Shown here in pieces: positions 45,727-56,689 of a stretch of 64,000 bases of DNA. The stretch lies in the NCBI GenBank assembly GCA_013423325.1, contig BLJB01000089.1, positions 435,788 to 499,787 of the forward strand. Direction: 5' to 3'. A model generated the notes under the pieces. The model searched no databases. It worked only from the letters and a program-made list of their open reading frames with translations, and was not told the origin of the DNA. Every line of letters begins with the position of its first letter. The stretch's first letter is position 1. A program made the position numbers and the translations under genes. Source of the DNA: Usnea hakonensis. Its lineage: Eukaryota; Ascomycota; Lecanoromycetes; Lecanorales; Parmeliaceae.

Positions 45727-47703
45727 ATGGTACTTGCCAAATCCAAAAATGCAGTGGGGCTGGGAAACAGCCTCATGAATGACCGCTTCGGTCGAGGCAA
45801 AGGCAGCGATCGCAAGAAAGTCTCAGCAGGAATACGTCGAACAGATCAAGAGGGACAAACTTATGTCACAAACGCCCCCAAGGAAGCGTCATGGGTGAAA
45901 ATGCGAAGTGTAACAGAGCAAGGTGCTCTCGACGAGTTCCTCAGCACAGCAGAGCTTGCTGGGACAGACTTTACTGCAGAGAAGATGAACAATGTGAAAA
46001 TCATACATACCGATCAACGCAACCCATACCTGCTATCTGCAGCAGAAGAGAGATCAGCTATCAGAAAGCAAAATGCGAACAAAAATCGTTTGACTGTACC
46101 AAGGCGGCCTCCTTGGGACGAGACCACTACCCCACAAGCGTTGGATCAGAAAGAGAGAGCCAGTCTGCTCGATTGGAGAAGAGGACTAGCTGAGTTGCAA
46201 GAAAACGACGACCTTCTAATGACGCCTTTCGAGAGGAATTTGGAAGTATGGAGGCAGCTGTGGAGGGTCATCGAGCGGTCAGATCTTGTAGTGCAGATTG
46301 TGGACGCCAGAAATCCATTACTCTTCCGGTCAGAAGATCTGGAAAGATACGTAAAGGAGGTTGACCCTAAGAAGAACAATCTACTGCTGGTCAATAAGGC
46401 GGATATGATGACATTGCCACAAAGAGAAGCTTGGGCAGACTACTTTCACAGAGTAGGAATCAACTATAAATTCTTCTCGGCTTCGCTAGCGAAGGAGATC
46501 AATGAGGCAATGGATGTAGATTCAGAGACGAGCGAGGATGCTCTCTCGGGTTCGGACAATGCTACTGAGGGGTTAGCAGAAGGAGCGGGTGACAAGCTCA
46601 CAAATGAGGCCAAGAAGTTGGATATCGAAGACGCCAAAGAAGACGAAGAGGAATGGGCAAGCGAGGAAGATCTTGATGAAGAAACTGATCAACAAACGAG
46701 GATTTTGACAGTAGACGAACTTGAGACCTTGTTCTTGCAGAATTCTCCAGATGTCAAAGACGCAGACCCGGAACATCCACGTAAGACAACAATTGGTCTC
46801 GTGGGCTACCCCAATGTTGGGAAATCTTCTACTATTAATGCACTCATTGGAGCAAAGAAGGTTTCTGTATCATCGACGCCGGGTAAGACAAAGCATTTCC
46901 AGACCATACATCTCAGCTCCGAAGTCATACTTTGCGATTGCCCCGGACTTGTGTTTCCCAATTTCGCCACGACGAAGGCAGAGCTTGTCTGCAACGGAAT
47001 CCTACCCATTGACCAGCTCCGAGAGTTTACGGGGCCTGCAGGGCTCGTTGCCCAGCGTATTCCCCAGTCATTCTACGAGGCTCTCTACGGCGTCAAAGTA
47101 CACACACGACCACTGGAAGAAGGCGGTACTGGAGTACCAACCGCTGAGGAGATATTGGTCGCTTACGCCATTGCTCGGGGATTTGCAAAGACAGGACAGG
47201 GGCAACCAGATGAATCGAGAGCTGCCCGCTACGTGCTCAAGGACTACGTGAGCGGCAAATTACTGTTCTGTCACCCACCTCCTAGTGACATTCCGATTGA
47301 TCCTCGAGAGTTCAATCGAGATCTTTACGATATCGAGCATCTTCCGCAGAAGCGGCAGGCCATATTAGCAGCACAAGAAGAAGCTTCGATACCAGGCTCA
47401 GATTTTCCTTCATTGATGGATGATACGGAGTCGCTTCCTGCAGTGCCTTTACAGGGAGAAAAGTCCAGCCGACTTGACAAGAGGTTCTTCGGACCTGGAC
47501 AAGGGAACGTCGGACATTTGACCATGCCTTTCAATCACCAGTACAGTGAGCAGGGAAAAAGGCAGCTGACGGGAAGGAAATTGCAGGCAATGACAGCTCT
47601 GCAAAAGGATCTTGATCCTTCGGAAATGAAGTTTCTGAATTCAAAGAAGCATGGCAATGCAGGGAAGAGGAAGCATAAGGCGTCGCGAGCTGAAAGGGCG
47701 TGA
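45727..47703 (+). CDS. LSG1: Lsg1, cytoplasmic 60S-maturation GTPase
   Basis: Circularly permuted GTPase that releases the export adaptor Nmd3 from pre-60S subunits in the cytoplasm. Single exon, 658 residues, the expected length. The permuted motif order is visible: G4 NKAD (223-226), a G5-like SAS (251-253), an acidic insert (260-325), then G1 GYPNVGKSS (360-368) and G3 DCPGL (404-408). The N-terminus is basic (MVLAKSKNAVGLGNSLMNDR) and the C-terminus ends in a Lys/Arg-rich tail. The frame begins directly at the first ATG after the short shared promoter. Confidence 0.95.
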   Translation: MVLAKSKNAVGLGNSLMNDRFGRGKGSDRKKVSAGIRRTDQEGQTYVTNAPKEASWVKMRSVTEQGALDEFLSTAELAGTDFTAEKMNNVKIIHTDQRNPYLLSAAEERSAIRKQNANKNRLTVPRRPPWDETTTPQALDQKERASLLDWRRGLAELQENDDLLMTPFERNLEVWRQLWRVIERSDLVVQIVDARNPLLFRSEDLERYVKEVDPKKNNLLLVNKADMMTLPQREAWADYFHRVGINYKFFSASLAKEINEAMDVDSETSEDALSGSDNATEGLAEGAGDKLTNEAKKLDIEDAKEDEEEWASEEDLDEETDQQTRILTVDELETLFLQNSPDVKDADPEHPRKTTIGLVGYPNVGKSSTINALIGAKKVSVSSTPGKTKHFQTIHLSSEVILCDCPGLVFPNFATTKAELVCNGILPIDQLREFTGPAGLVAQRIPQSFYEALYGVKVHTRPLEEGGTGVPTAEEILVAYAIARGFAKTGQGQPDESRAARYVLKDYVSGKLLFCHPPPSDIPIDPREFNRDLYDIEHLPQKRQAILAAQEEASIPGSDFPSLMDDTESLPAVPLQGEKSSRLDKRFFGPGQGNVGHLTMPFNHQYSEQGKRQLTGRKLQAMTALQKDLDPSEMKFLNSKKHGNAGKRKHKASRAERA

Positions 47704-48230
47704 GCTACCCTCTTCATGTTACTAGGGTACTGTCGGGCGTTCCAATTCTCCAGAGACATTTGCTCTCTAGGTTCTTGTCGCTTCGAGATACCCTCAGATA
47801 GACAAACATCATTCCAACGCGTCAAGACGGCCAAAATCATTGATTTCGATCTCTAAAGGCCGACCTCTTGAGGCTCTTGGCACGTGCCGAGATCATACCA
47901 TTGTAAATATGAGTTTCAGCTTGCCTGGTCATTATATTCCATGACATAAGCAGGCATTACAGATATTACCATTCCAGTTCCCACTCACTCTCAAACTTAC
48001 TTGGCCCGGACACATGAAGATTGGACACTTGTGATGTTCGTTGATCGGTGCCTTTTGTTAGTATAGCAGATGCCAGAGCCCGTGTCTTCAACGCTGGCTA
48101 CACATGCGAAATGGATTTAGTGGAACGCCTTCCAATGATCTCGGATTTGCAACGACACCGCAAAGGTGATGAGCGCATACATTGATCGCCCAGCGTCCAT
48201 ACGTCGTTCAAAATCCCCCGTATACATCTC
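47704..48230. other. intergenic between convergent genes
   Basis: 527 bases with no coding frame of merit; should hold the LSG1 3' UTR. Confidence 0.4.
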
Positions 48231-49720
48231 TCAATCATCTTTCTTACCCACTAGACCCGCCTTCCTGAGCCCAAAGAAAGTGACAACAATCACCGTCGCC
48301 GAAGCCGCGAAGATGGTCCAAAACGCAGCGCGGTAACCTTGCAAAAGCGCATCCGTAGGATCGGACCTGGAATGCTGGGTCACCGATGCCGCAATGGCAG
48401 CGGTGACGGCGAGGCCGACAGAGTTGCCGAACTGGGCAACTTCGTTGAACACGCCTCCAGCAAGCGATTGGACGTCTGCGGGGTACGCGTTGAAGATGAC
48501 GAGGTTTGAGACTGTGAATAGCACTGAGTATCCCGTCAGCAACACTGTAATGATAATCGAATCGAGGCTAGGTGGGGGCGGGGACGCACCATCCGGATTG
48601 CCGGGAGAAAGAAGGAGAGCCCAGAACGCGCCTCGCCAATACGATGTGTGGACGTCGATAGTCGCCATGATTGGCGCAGCGACCACAGTGACGACAGCCG
48701 AAGCTACGACGAGTACTCGTACTTGAACTCGGGATATCAGATAGCCAGTCAGTATATTGATGCTGGCGCCCATTATGACATGAGGCAAGAACCTGATTGA
48801 GCTTTGAAGGGCGGAGTTGGATTGTACGCGCTGGAAACTGTGTAATCTTTGTCAGAGGTTTGGGTCCCTAAAGCCAAGGTACATGAAGCGCTTATTGTGT
48901 CTTCTGGTGTAGGAAGGGTGATTGCTTCCTACAGGGTTGTGAAATACTGGAGAGCGTTGAGAGACGCCCAGCAAAAGAAGACGGCTATGCACGTCGTCGT
49001 AAATGAGGCGTTTCGCCACAGCTTGTTTGGGATGATTGCTGGTTTTTGACGCCGGACCTGGTATCTCATGTACAGCGGAAACACCGCCAACAGAACGATT
49101 GAGATGAGAAGAAGCACGATATTTTGGGCTTCAGAAAGCCTTCGGTACGAGGATGTGGTTGTGGCCAGAACGTATAGGAGAATGCCTAGAGCAGTGCTCA
49201 GGACGACGGCACCGATCCAGTCTATATATTCAATCAAGCGACGATTCCATGATTTGTCCGTTGGGTGACGCTCAGACGGCAACACCCAGATTACAGATCA
49301 GAAATGACGATATTAATCATAGCACTCACGAAGAAACCCCACCTCCAACCTATTGTATCAGTGAATACACCTCCTACAAGCAATCCAACGGAGTAACCAA
49401 GCGGTTGGCCCATGTCATTGAGAGCAAAGGCGATATTACGCCATTTGCCTTTAGGGAATGAGCTCGTTATCAGACTAAATGCGGTGGGAAGGTACATAGC
49501 TATTGTAATGCCAAGGAACGTCCGAAAGAGGATAATCTGGACGCCTGTCCTCGATAAGCCAACGGCTACCGTGAAGATCACATAGAGGAAGCTTCTTATC
49601 ACCCATACGAGGTTTGCTCCGACGACATCAGCGATGGCTCCGAAAACAAGCTCGAAGTCAATAAGATGTCACTCGATATTAAGACTTCGAGCTTGCTTTG
49701 ACAGCGCCTGCGGCAAACGC
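48231..49720 (-). pseudogene. MFS transporter (DHA-type), broken
   Basis: Major-facilitator transporter resembling fungal drug/H+ antiporters of the 14-spanner group. Membrane segments run from IALDVVG-like VFGAIADVVGANLVWVIRSF through IGWRWGFFVSAMINIVIS, a middle part DWIGAVVLSTALGILLYVLA, and a terminal block to FFGLRKAGLVGKKDD. An intron at 48838-48932 splices cleanly (CT|T). Upstream, however, the frame LPQALSKQARSLNIE is cut by TGA at 49669-49671, where a Trp is likely. No start codon or first helix precedes it. Near 49285-49307 the frame shifts between the helix INIVIS and WVLPSERHP. An alternative 59-nt intron there restores phase but deletes a helix. Most likely a recent pseudogene. 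Confidence 0.7.
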
Positions 49721-50064
49721 TCTCAGAGAGCCCACAGAGATTCGTTCTCAGGGGCACAGACGACGGGGAGGATTAAAGGATTGTACTCCGTGGGGGATCT
49801 GGACTCCGTGATTGCAGTAGGATTGCTAGGCGCCTAGACCATGGCCCTTACCAGCGAAAGGAATGCAGGTAGCTCAGACGCTGATCTCGCCTATACATGT
49901 TATACATACTCACCTCACATAAACACTGTAATTAATGGTAGTGTGAATCATACGTATATTCGGGCAATGCTCGAGAGGTGTATTGCAAGACCTTTCTTGG
50001 GTGACAGCACGATGGTTGGGACGTGGAATCGAGGTAGTTAAGAGATGAGATGAAGCCGGTCAAG

Positions 50065-53000
50065 TCACTGACACTTATGTTTGAACCTCGACGTTCGAAG
50101 CTTAAGAACCCACCATGCAAAGTCCCAAGCGGTCAGGGACAGGAATGCCGAAAAAGTCAGGACAAGTCCCAAGCATGCTAATGCACCATCCATCGTCAAC
50201 ACGGTTTGCTGGAAGCGGTGCCAGTCCGCAGTGAGCCTGCGGTAGAACTCCAACGTCCTGCTTATCGCACCGCGAAGGTTTACTGGGAAACCCGTTCCTT
50301 AATTCCTGAACCTTGAGAATGTGAATAGCCGGGGTAATCTTACCGATGGACCCTCCAGCTTGTGTACTGGGATACGTATCGCGAATTGCTTCCTTCAAAC
50401 GGTCGTATGCCTCACGATCCTCTTCCAATGTGACAGCACGTAACTCGCAGCATTCCCTAATGATTCCATCTCGTCTGGGATATCGTGGGTGCTGTGCGTT
50501 TAGGTTTTTCTTGGCAAATTCAAGCGGTGTAAAGCCACTCGCTGTTCTCCTCGTCAGATCAGCGCCGGCTCTAATCAACATTTCCGTGAAGTCAATACGG
50601 CCTTCGCCTCTGTCAAGAGCATGGAGTAACGCTGAAAACCCAAGCCGATCCTCACATTCTAAACCAAGTCCATGTTCGACCAAGAGGGCGGCAATCGGGC
50701 TGTTTGCCTTGATAGCCCAGATCACTTCCGAGCCAAGAGCTTTCCGAGCCCTCGTATCAGATGGCATCCCATCTCTTCGGCCACATTGAGCTTCTAACAG
50801 GCATCGGTAAATGAACGGATCTTCGTGACGGCCTAATGCGAAGAAGATCGAGTCAGAAGCGTTAAACGTGGGATTTCTCAACAAGTCCTCCAGTAGCCCA
50901 CGTTCGGCCTCTGGATCGCCAGTACCGGCGTACTCTGGTTTTCCAAATTGTATTGAGTGCCACCTTTCCAGGAGATCGTCAACTGCGCTACATGCCGGAA
51001 GTATATCACTTTGGCTCATCCAGGGAGTACTGGTGTGTAGCGATGCGCCCGCTTCCGCTAAGGCCGCAATAATATCGACACTTCCGGCCTTGGCGGCGGC
51101 TCTAATATACGTATTGTCGCCATCAGGACCACGTTCGTCAAGATCGAAGCCGCAGTTCAGGAAGGGTTTGATCATCGCCAGAGTACCTCTTGCGCAAAGG
51201 AGTCTCAAGAAACTTTGGCGAACCTCAGATTTGGCATTTTTGATCTTCGCCACTTGTGAAGGAGAGTCAAGTCCAATCCCTGGCGCAACGGCTCTTACTC
51301 TTGAGGCTGATAGTTCTGCAGGAGTATGGAACTCCGAGAGCTGAGCTTGAAGACATTGCTGAAAGCTTGGGAAGGCCTGAGCAAGCGCTTCTAGCACCCA
51401 CAAATCGACACCCTCCATGTTCTGGAGCGTGAAGATATCCACATACGATAACACAAAATTACTAAGAAATGGTAGCCCATTCTGTGATTGAAAAAGAAGA
51501 GAACAGACTGAGTAGCCATTTGAATCACATAGAGTAAGATCTGAACCTGCATTGATGAGGAGGCTCGCGATCGGTTGGAGCTGATGCTCAAGATTGTTCG
51601 TCAAGCTCATGAGCTCGCAGCATAGATGCAGCGGGGTACTGTCAAATCTTCAGTCGCTAACAGGTGTAAATATGGTCAGGCTACAACTTACCTCCCAGTA
51701 AGACTTCGAACATCCGGATCCGCCCCTTGCTCGATCAGAAAGTTGCAGACCTCCATCGAGTTCGTGTTGGTAGAGAGACTGTTGTAGATAGCCTCCTGCG
51801 TACGTCTGATTATTGATAATTCTTCCGATCTTCGAAGGCTAAGGTCAATTGGCTTACGTGAAGTAAAGAATTTCCCCAGGGAACTAAGATATTCGTAGGC
51901 TTGGCTTCGCCGCTCGCGAAAAGACTTTTCAGTCCAGCAATATCTCCGTTGTGCAGGCAATTGACGAGCAGAGGACTTTGATTGTAGGAGCATGATTCCA
52001 TGCTCCACGAGATTGACGATGATTCACAATCAGATTTCTTCAGACCGAAACAAAGCTTGATGATCTTGTTAGCAATCCAGGGAGCGGGATAAAGTGTAAA
52101 GGTTATTGCAATTGAGGATTGATGATTCTGATTTCTGCAAGCCTTCTGTTCCATCCGCTGCGAAATCTTTCTAACGGTCATTCTCCCCAAGGTAAAGTTG
52201 TAAATTGCTAGGCTCCAATATTCAGTGACGAATCTGCTCGCTCTCTGTGGCCGCTTTTGACCTCTTGTCCTAGCCCATGGCTGGATTGCATCCTGGGAGG
52301 TTTGTCTATTATTTGAAAGTACGCCAAACGTTGACATACCATGATTCTTCTCCGTTGACCTCAGCTTGTTGGGTTTACACGACGTCCTTGGGGTTTCGAA
52401 CGGCTCAGAATGATCCTTTTGCTGGAGCGTCATCGATAGGGAACTTTGACTCAATGGCCAAGACTGGAGTAGCCTGAGTGCCGATTTCTGCTGCAAGTTA
52501 CAATTGTCCATTGGGAGGGCCTGAACTTGCTGCGAGATCGCATGAACAAGATCTGCTGGTTGATCTCCTACGGCCCGTTGAACCCCTTCAAGTTCATTCC
52601 GTAACGACGAAGGTAAAGAGCTTGTGAGCGTTACTAGCTGAGAGATATCTGATGATTGCGATTTGAGTTCTCTCAAAATCACTTTTGATCGAGCACTGCC
52701 CAGCTTTAGACTCCAATGGAGTAGGTAACCAGCGTTCCAGGGATCTTACTTGGAAAGCATACAGAGAAAGAGATTGATTGTTTCCAGATGATCAGAGAAA
52801 AGATTCTCATATTGATGCACTTCTTCAGCGGAGAAAAACATGCGGACCCGCACTGACATATTAATCTTTGATAACGACTTTCCGTCAAGACTCCTTTGTA
52901 GCTTCGAAGTCTTTCCTTCAAGAGCCATAAGATCTGCTCTCATTATCGAAGCAATATTCATCCAGTCCCTCTGGACGTTCGTACCCCAATCCTCGTCGCC

Positions 53001-53207
53001 CATCTCATTGCCAATTTTCTCAATCTCAGAAATCACTTTATGTAGTCTCTTTACTTTGCCGAACAACCTGCGAATGTGATCTGGCGCATTTTTTAATGAT
53101 TGAGCTGTAGAATGGATCTTATTACAACTGTCGAGAATCAGCGCCGACAGAGTCACGATGCTCGCAGAGAAGCCGACGAAGGCAACTGCCGCCGAAGCTG
53201 GGTCCAT
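50065..53207 (-). CDS. ankyrin-repeat protein with STAND-type N-terminal domain and C-terminal membrane segment
   Basis: Exons 53207-52750, 52695-51858, 51795-51692 and 51638 to about 50380 join in phase. A last exon ending at 50065 is inferred. The first 100 residues (MDPASAAVAFVGFSASIVTL, then LDSCNKIHSTAQSLKNAPDH) match the fungal N-terminal domain recalled as PF17111, common at the front of NLR-like STAND proteins. No NACHT or NB-ARC motif follows; there is a ~280-residue linker instead. Ankyrin repeats come next (VCNFLIEQGADPDV, TPLHLCCE, LINAGSDLTLCDSNGYS, later LIRAGADLTRRTASGFTPLE). The terminal frame 50253-50065 codes FYRRLTADWHRFQQ and a hydrophobic helix LACLGLVLTFSAFLSL. The exact last donor is unresolved. 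Confidence 0.65.
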
Positions 53208-53647
53208 TGTCGAGAACTCCTATGGAAAGCTGCGCGTTGTATCGCAAGGATCAAGCGACCGCTATGCAGAAGCCTGCTACCGGAGCTCGGATTAGAGAAT
53301 CTCGAGGTAGATAGCAAAGAGCTCTTGAAGCTGTCGGAAGTTGGGAGGCAGAGAAGAGTTGAAAAATTCGGATGAGGCTGAGCTACAATGCGACACTGAT
53401 GAGAAGCGCACAGCCTTCCATCAGGCACGGTCTTCAGCCTCTACCCCTTTCGATTGATTCTAGATTCCTGTATGGCGAGACACTCTCTTTACGTCCTTGT
53501 CTCTGAAACATCAATAGCTAACTAAATAGGTAATCCTAACCCAGAAGCCATGAGTGCCGTCCAGAGCTGTATGCGAACTACAGCAGATAATCTTAGAAAG
53601 TTCTACAAGTCCTCTAATCCCACGTCATTCAGTCATCCTACCCCTCT
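53208..53647. other. intergenic, promoter of the ankyrin gene
   Basis: 440 bases without a supported frame between two genes on the same strand. Confidence 0.4.
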
Positions 53648-54220
53648 TCAAGTAGCGAGCCATGCATCCTGCTTATAGACAACGCCCGCCACGCAGGGTT
53701 TGAAGGTAAGCAACTTGGTACCGTTCCTCACGAAGTTGCCCATCCAGTCCCAATTGATATCGCCACCATCTCCCCTGTTTACCAATGTACCCTCTTGAAA
53801 TACAACAACCTCATAGGGCACCACTTTTGGACTTTGCTGTTGGTAAAATTTGACCACAAATCTCTCCACGACGTTTCTCACATTGAGGTGATACTCGAGC
53901 TCCTTGTTAATTACTATGACATTGTGTCGACTTTGGTGACGTTCCGTAAAGACGTGATAGCTAAGGCGGATGACCCATGCGCCGCGGTCGATATGGTCTT
54001 CTACCGAACGTGTAATTTTATCCGGCAGCTCGGAGCTGGAAGACTGGATGACTTTGGCGGGACCAGCGTGGGTCTCTATGGGTAGAGCCTCCTGCTTCTC
54101 CTCACATGGACTTGGACGATCGGTATCAAGTGTAATACGACGTCGACTTCTGGCAACAAAAGCGACGAGGGCAAAGGCGAGAAGCATTGCGCTGATCGAC
54201 CACATGAAAGCGGAAACCAT
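53648..54220 (-). CDS. small membrane-anchored protein of unknown function
   Basis: Single-exon frame of 190 residues. The N-terminal 22 residues are a signal-anchor (MWSISAMLLAFALVAFVARS) followed by Arg-Arg-Arg. The central part is unstructured. The C-terminal ~100 residues form a compact domain with RGAWVIRLSYHVFTERH, YEVVVFQEGTLVNRGDGGD and INWDWMGNFVRNG. I believe the GDGG-INW-type motif is shared by small uncharacterised secreted or anchored fungal proteins, but no function is assigned. The domain probably lies outside the cytosol or in the secretory lumen, depending on orientation. Confidence 0.65.
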   Translation of the reverse strand: MVSAFMWSISAMLLAFALVAFVARSRRRITLDTDRPSPCEEKQEALPIETHAGPAKVIQSSSSELPDKITRSVEDHIDRGAWVIRLSYHVFTERHQSRHNVIVINKELEYHLNVRNVVERFVVKFYQQQSPKVVPYEVVVFQEGTLVNRGDGGDINWDWMGNFVRNGTKLLTFKPCVAGVVYKQDAWLAT

Positions 54221-54367
54221 GGTCTAATGGAAATCAGCGGAGCGTAGTGTGGAACATTGCGAGCTACTGACGAGAAAGCTAACGGTTAATCTTGGAAGGT
54301 GTTTGGAGGAGAAAATATGAGCAAGGTTTGGTCCTTGGGATGGAAAATCCAGGTTTAAAAGCAAAAG

Positions 54368-54392
54368 TTATTATTATTATTATTATTATTAT
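54368..54392. repeat. ATT trinucleotide microsatellite
   Basis: About eight TTA/ATT units about 150 bases upstream of the start of the small anchored protein gene. Confidence 0.9.
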
Positions 54393-54709
54393 CGAATAAG
54401 ACATTGTGCTGTGGTAGCCAATCTTACCCCCCTGCATGATGACGGTGGTGTGGTCTCATCGTGGCATGTCATTGTAGGAAAAATCCTACTCTGAAAACCC
54501 CCAATGGTTGCCTTGTGGCTGGCCAGCCAATCCATTACCATGTCCGTATCACGCCGATCGCCCACAGGTTTGGGTAGGAACTTGACGCGCTGTGGCCCAA
54601 ACGTTTAACGCCTTATCAGCACCTTATCTGTGGAGCGTTTCGGTCAAGAACGTCCGAAAATGCCTTTCGGCTCAATATTACTTTCCATGCAGATACCAAG
54701 AGTTGTCAG

Positions 54710-55831
54710 TTGCCAGCCTCCAAAGACCAGAGGAGAGCCTTGCCATCCGGTCTGCTGAGAATGCAGATCTTTGCGCCTATGGTCAGCGTAGCACTTCCCC
54801 TCCGCATTTTGACACACAACATTCGCTATGCTGCAACATCACTCGAGAGGAACGAAAAGCCATGGCCTGAACGACTGCCCTTAGTAGTATCAGAGCTATC
54901 TTACAATACTCGATTCCTTACCGGAAGCACTCCCAACGAATCGCTTTTTCCCGAATCAATCACTGAGACTGCGACCGGAGCAGCTTTCATTTGCCTACAA
55001 GAGGTGCTGCACAGGCAGCTGGTCGAAATATTGGCTGGCCTGAATAACCAGCACATACCCAAAGACAACTCTAACCCTTCGACTGGTCCGATCTGGGCAC
55101 ACATCGGCGTTGCTCGTGAGGATGGCCTAGAAAAAGGCGAATACAGTCCAATTCTGTATCCTGTCCGGGTGTTCACTCTACGCCACTTCGAGACAATCTG
55201 GTTGAGTCCCACGCCGCACAAACCGAGTAAAGGGTGGGATGCTGGCAGTCCTCGCATCCTCACAGTTGGGGTATTCGAGCACAAAGTGACCGGACAACAG
55301 GTAGTGGCCTGCTGTACGCATCTTGATAATCAAGGCGGCGAGGCCCGAAGGCAGAGCGTTCGTCTCATTCTCGAAACAATTGAACGAATTAGAAGTCAGT
55401 GGACCACCGATTACGCTGGATATAACAGGCTAGACGATCGATTCAATGAGATCGGAATCTTCTTGGCTGGAGACTTCAATTCTCTGCCAGAACAGGGAGC
55501 TTATCTCGAGATGAAGCACAGTGGTCTGATGTGCGATCTCCGCGAGCAGGTGAAATCAGAAAAGCGCTTTGGTGAGGAAAGAACGTTCACAGGCTTTAAC
55601 GAAGATCAAGACCCGGAGGATCAAGGCAGGATTGATTTCATCTGGCTGGGGCCGAAAGAGACTGTCACAGACCAGGGTGGTCGTTGTGACCGCGGTCCCA
55701 ATTCTGCGCTTGCAAGGAATGGTCTTTGCTGGGATGTGCAGGGATACGCTGTGTTGCCTAATGTGTTTGAGGAGGGGATCTATAGCAGCGACCATCGAGC
55801 TGTAGTTGGGGACGTTTGCTTACATGGGTAG
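54710..55831 (+). CDS. endonuclease/exonuclease/phosphatase-fold enzyme
   Basis: Metal-dependent phosphoesterase of the DNase I-like (EEP) superfamily. Single exon, 373 residues if started at 54710, or 356 from the ATG at 54761, which lies just before the conserved part and is a good alternative. Catalytic motifs in order: RILTHNIRYA (Asn), FICLQEV (Glu), CTHLDNQGG, LAGDFNS (Asp/Asn), GRIDFIWLG (Asp) and SSDHRAVVGDV (terminal Asp-His). A short hydrophobic N-terminus could be a weak signal peptide. The substrate cannot be told; the family includes nucleases, inositol-phosphate phosphatases and sphingomyelinases. Confidence 0.85.
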   Translation: MPASKDQRRALPSGLLRMQIFAPMVSVALPLRILTHNIRYAATSLERNEKPWPERLPLVVSELSYNTRFLTGSTPNESLFPESITETATGAAFICLQEVLHRQLVEILAGLNNQHIPKDNSNPSTGPIWAHIGVAREDGLEKGEYSPILYPVRVFTLRHFETIWLSPTPHKPSKGWDAGSPRILTVGVFEHKVTGQQVVACCTHLDNQGGEARRQSVRLILETIERIRSQWTTDYAGYNRLDDRFNEIGIFLAGDFNSLPEQGAYLEMKHSGLMCDLREQVKSEKRFGEERTFTGFNEDQDPEDQGRIDFIWLGPKETVTDQGGRCDRGPNSALARNGLCWDVQGYAVLPNVFEEGIYSSDHRAVVGDVCLHG

Positions 55832-56689
55832 TGTAGCATCCAACCAAGCGATCATCAACGTGGAGCATGATGTGTCAGTAACATTCAATATGGCCTATAT
55901 CCATTTGACATTGGCTAGCTCCGCCATCACGCATCCACTGAAACGGCAGATTGAACCAATGTGAGCGCTATGCAGAAAAGGCTCAAAAAAGTGAAAGAGA
56001 GTGAATGGTACTACATGGTAATGCGCTTGTCTGAGTATAGCAGTAAATCTATCAATAATAGGAATAGTGAGTCATGCTTGCCTGCCACAATGTCCATCCA
56101 ACTCCTCTACGCAGCATGTGGTATCAGATATCATGCCTCAGTACGGCCAGATTGTGGAAAACGCATTCGCTATGCCCCCCATCCTCAAAGCGCTCAGCCA
56201 TATCCAGCCAACACGAAGCAGCAAAGGAAATGATGGAGAAATGCGTTTGTAGCAGATGTCCTCAATTATCACACAATTTCTCCTTTTATGTTCTCATGTC
56301 TTTGTCTTTGCCTCTGCCGCTGCCTCTGCCTCCAAATTGACCTCTTTCTCATCAGTTGCGACAACGTCAGATCATTTCTCCACCCTGATCTCTGCAGACG
56401 GAATGCCCAAGGACGCGATTGCAGTCTTGAGAAGTTCATCGCTTCAATTTTTGGTATGAAACAACGATGTATGCCCAGGTCAGTACTAAGTGCGGCATTG
56501 TTTTCTACGTAGTCGGCATTGCCGAGGCAAGCATTTTGGTTTGTGGGGTAAAGTTGCCTCCTTTTATAAACCTCGGCCGCATCATGGTAAGGCCTATCTA
56601 CTGGAGCGCTAGCTGTTCTCTGCTCTTGTTTCCATATAATATGCTTCCCAATTGTTCCGAGTGAAGTTTACTGTGTTTTATAAGTAATA
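55832..56689. other. intergenic before the acyl-CoA dehydrogenase gene
   Basis: Several overlapping short frames at 55961-56660, none with recognisable content. A CT-rich tract runs at 56280-56345. Probably promoter and leader. Confidence 0.4.
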
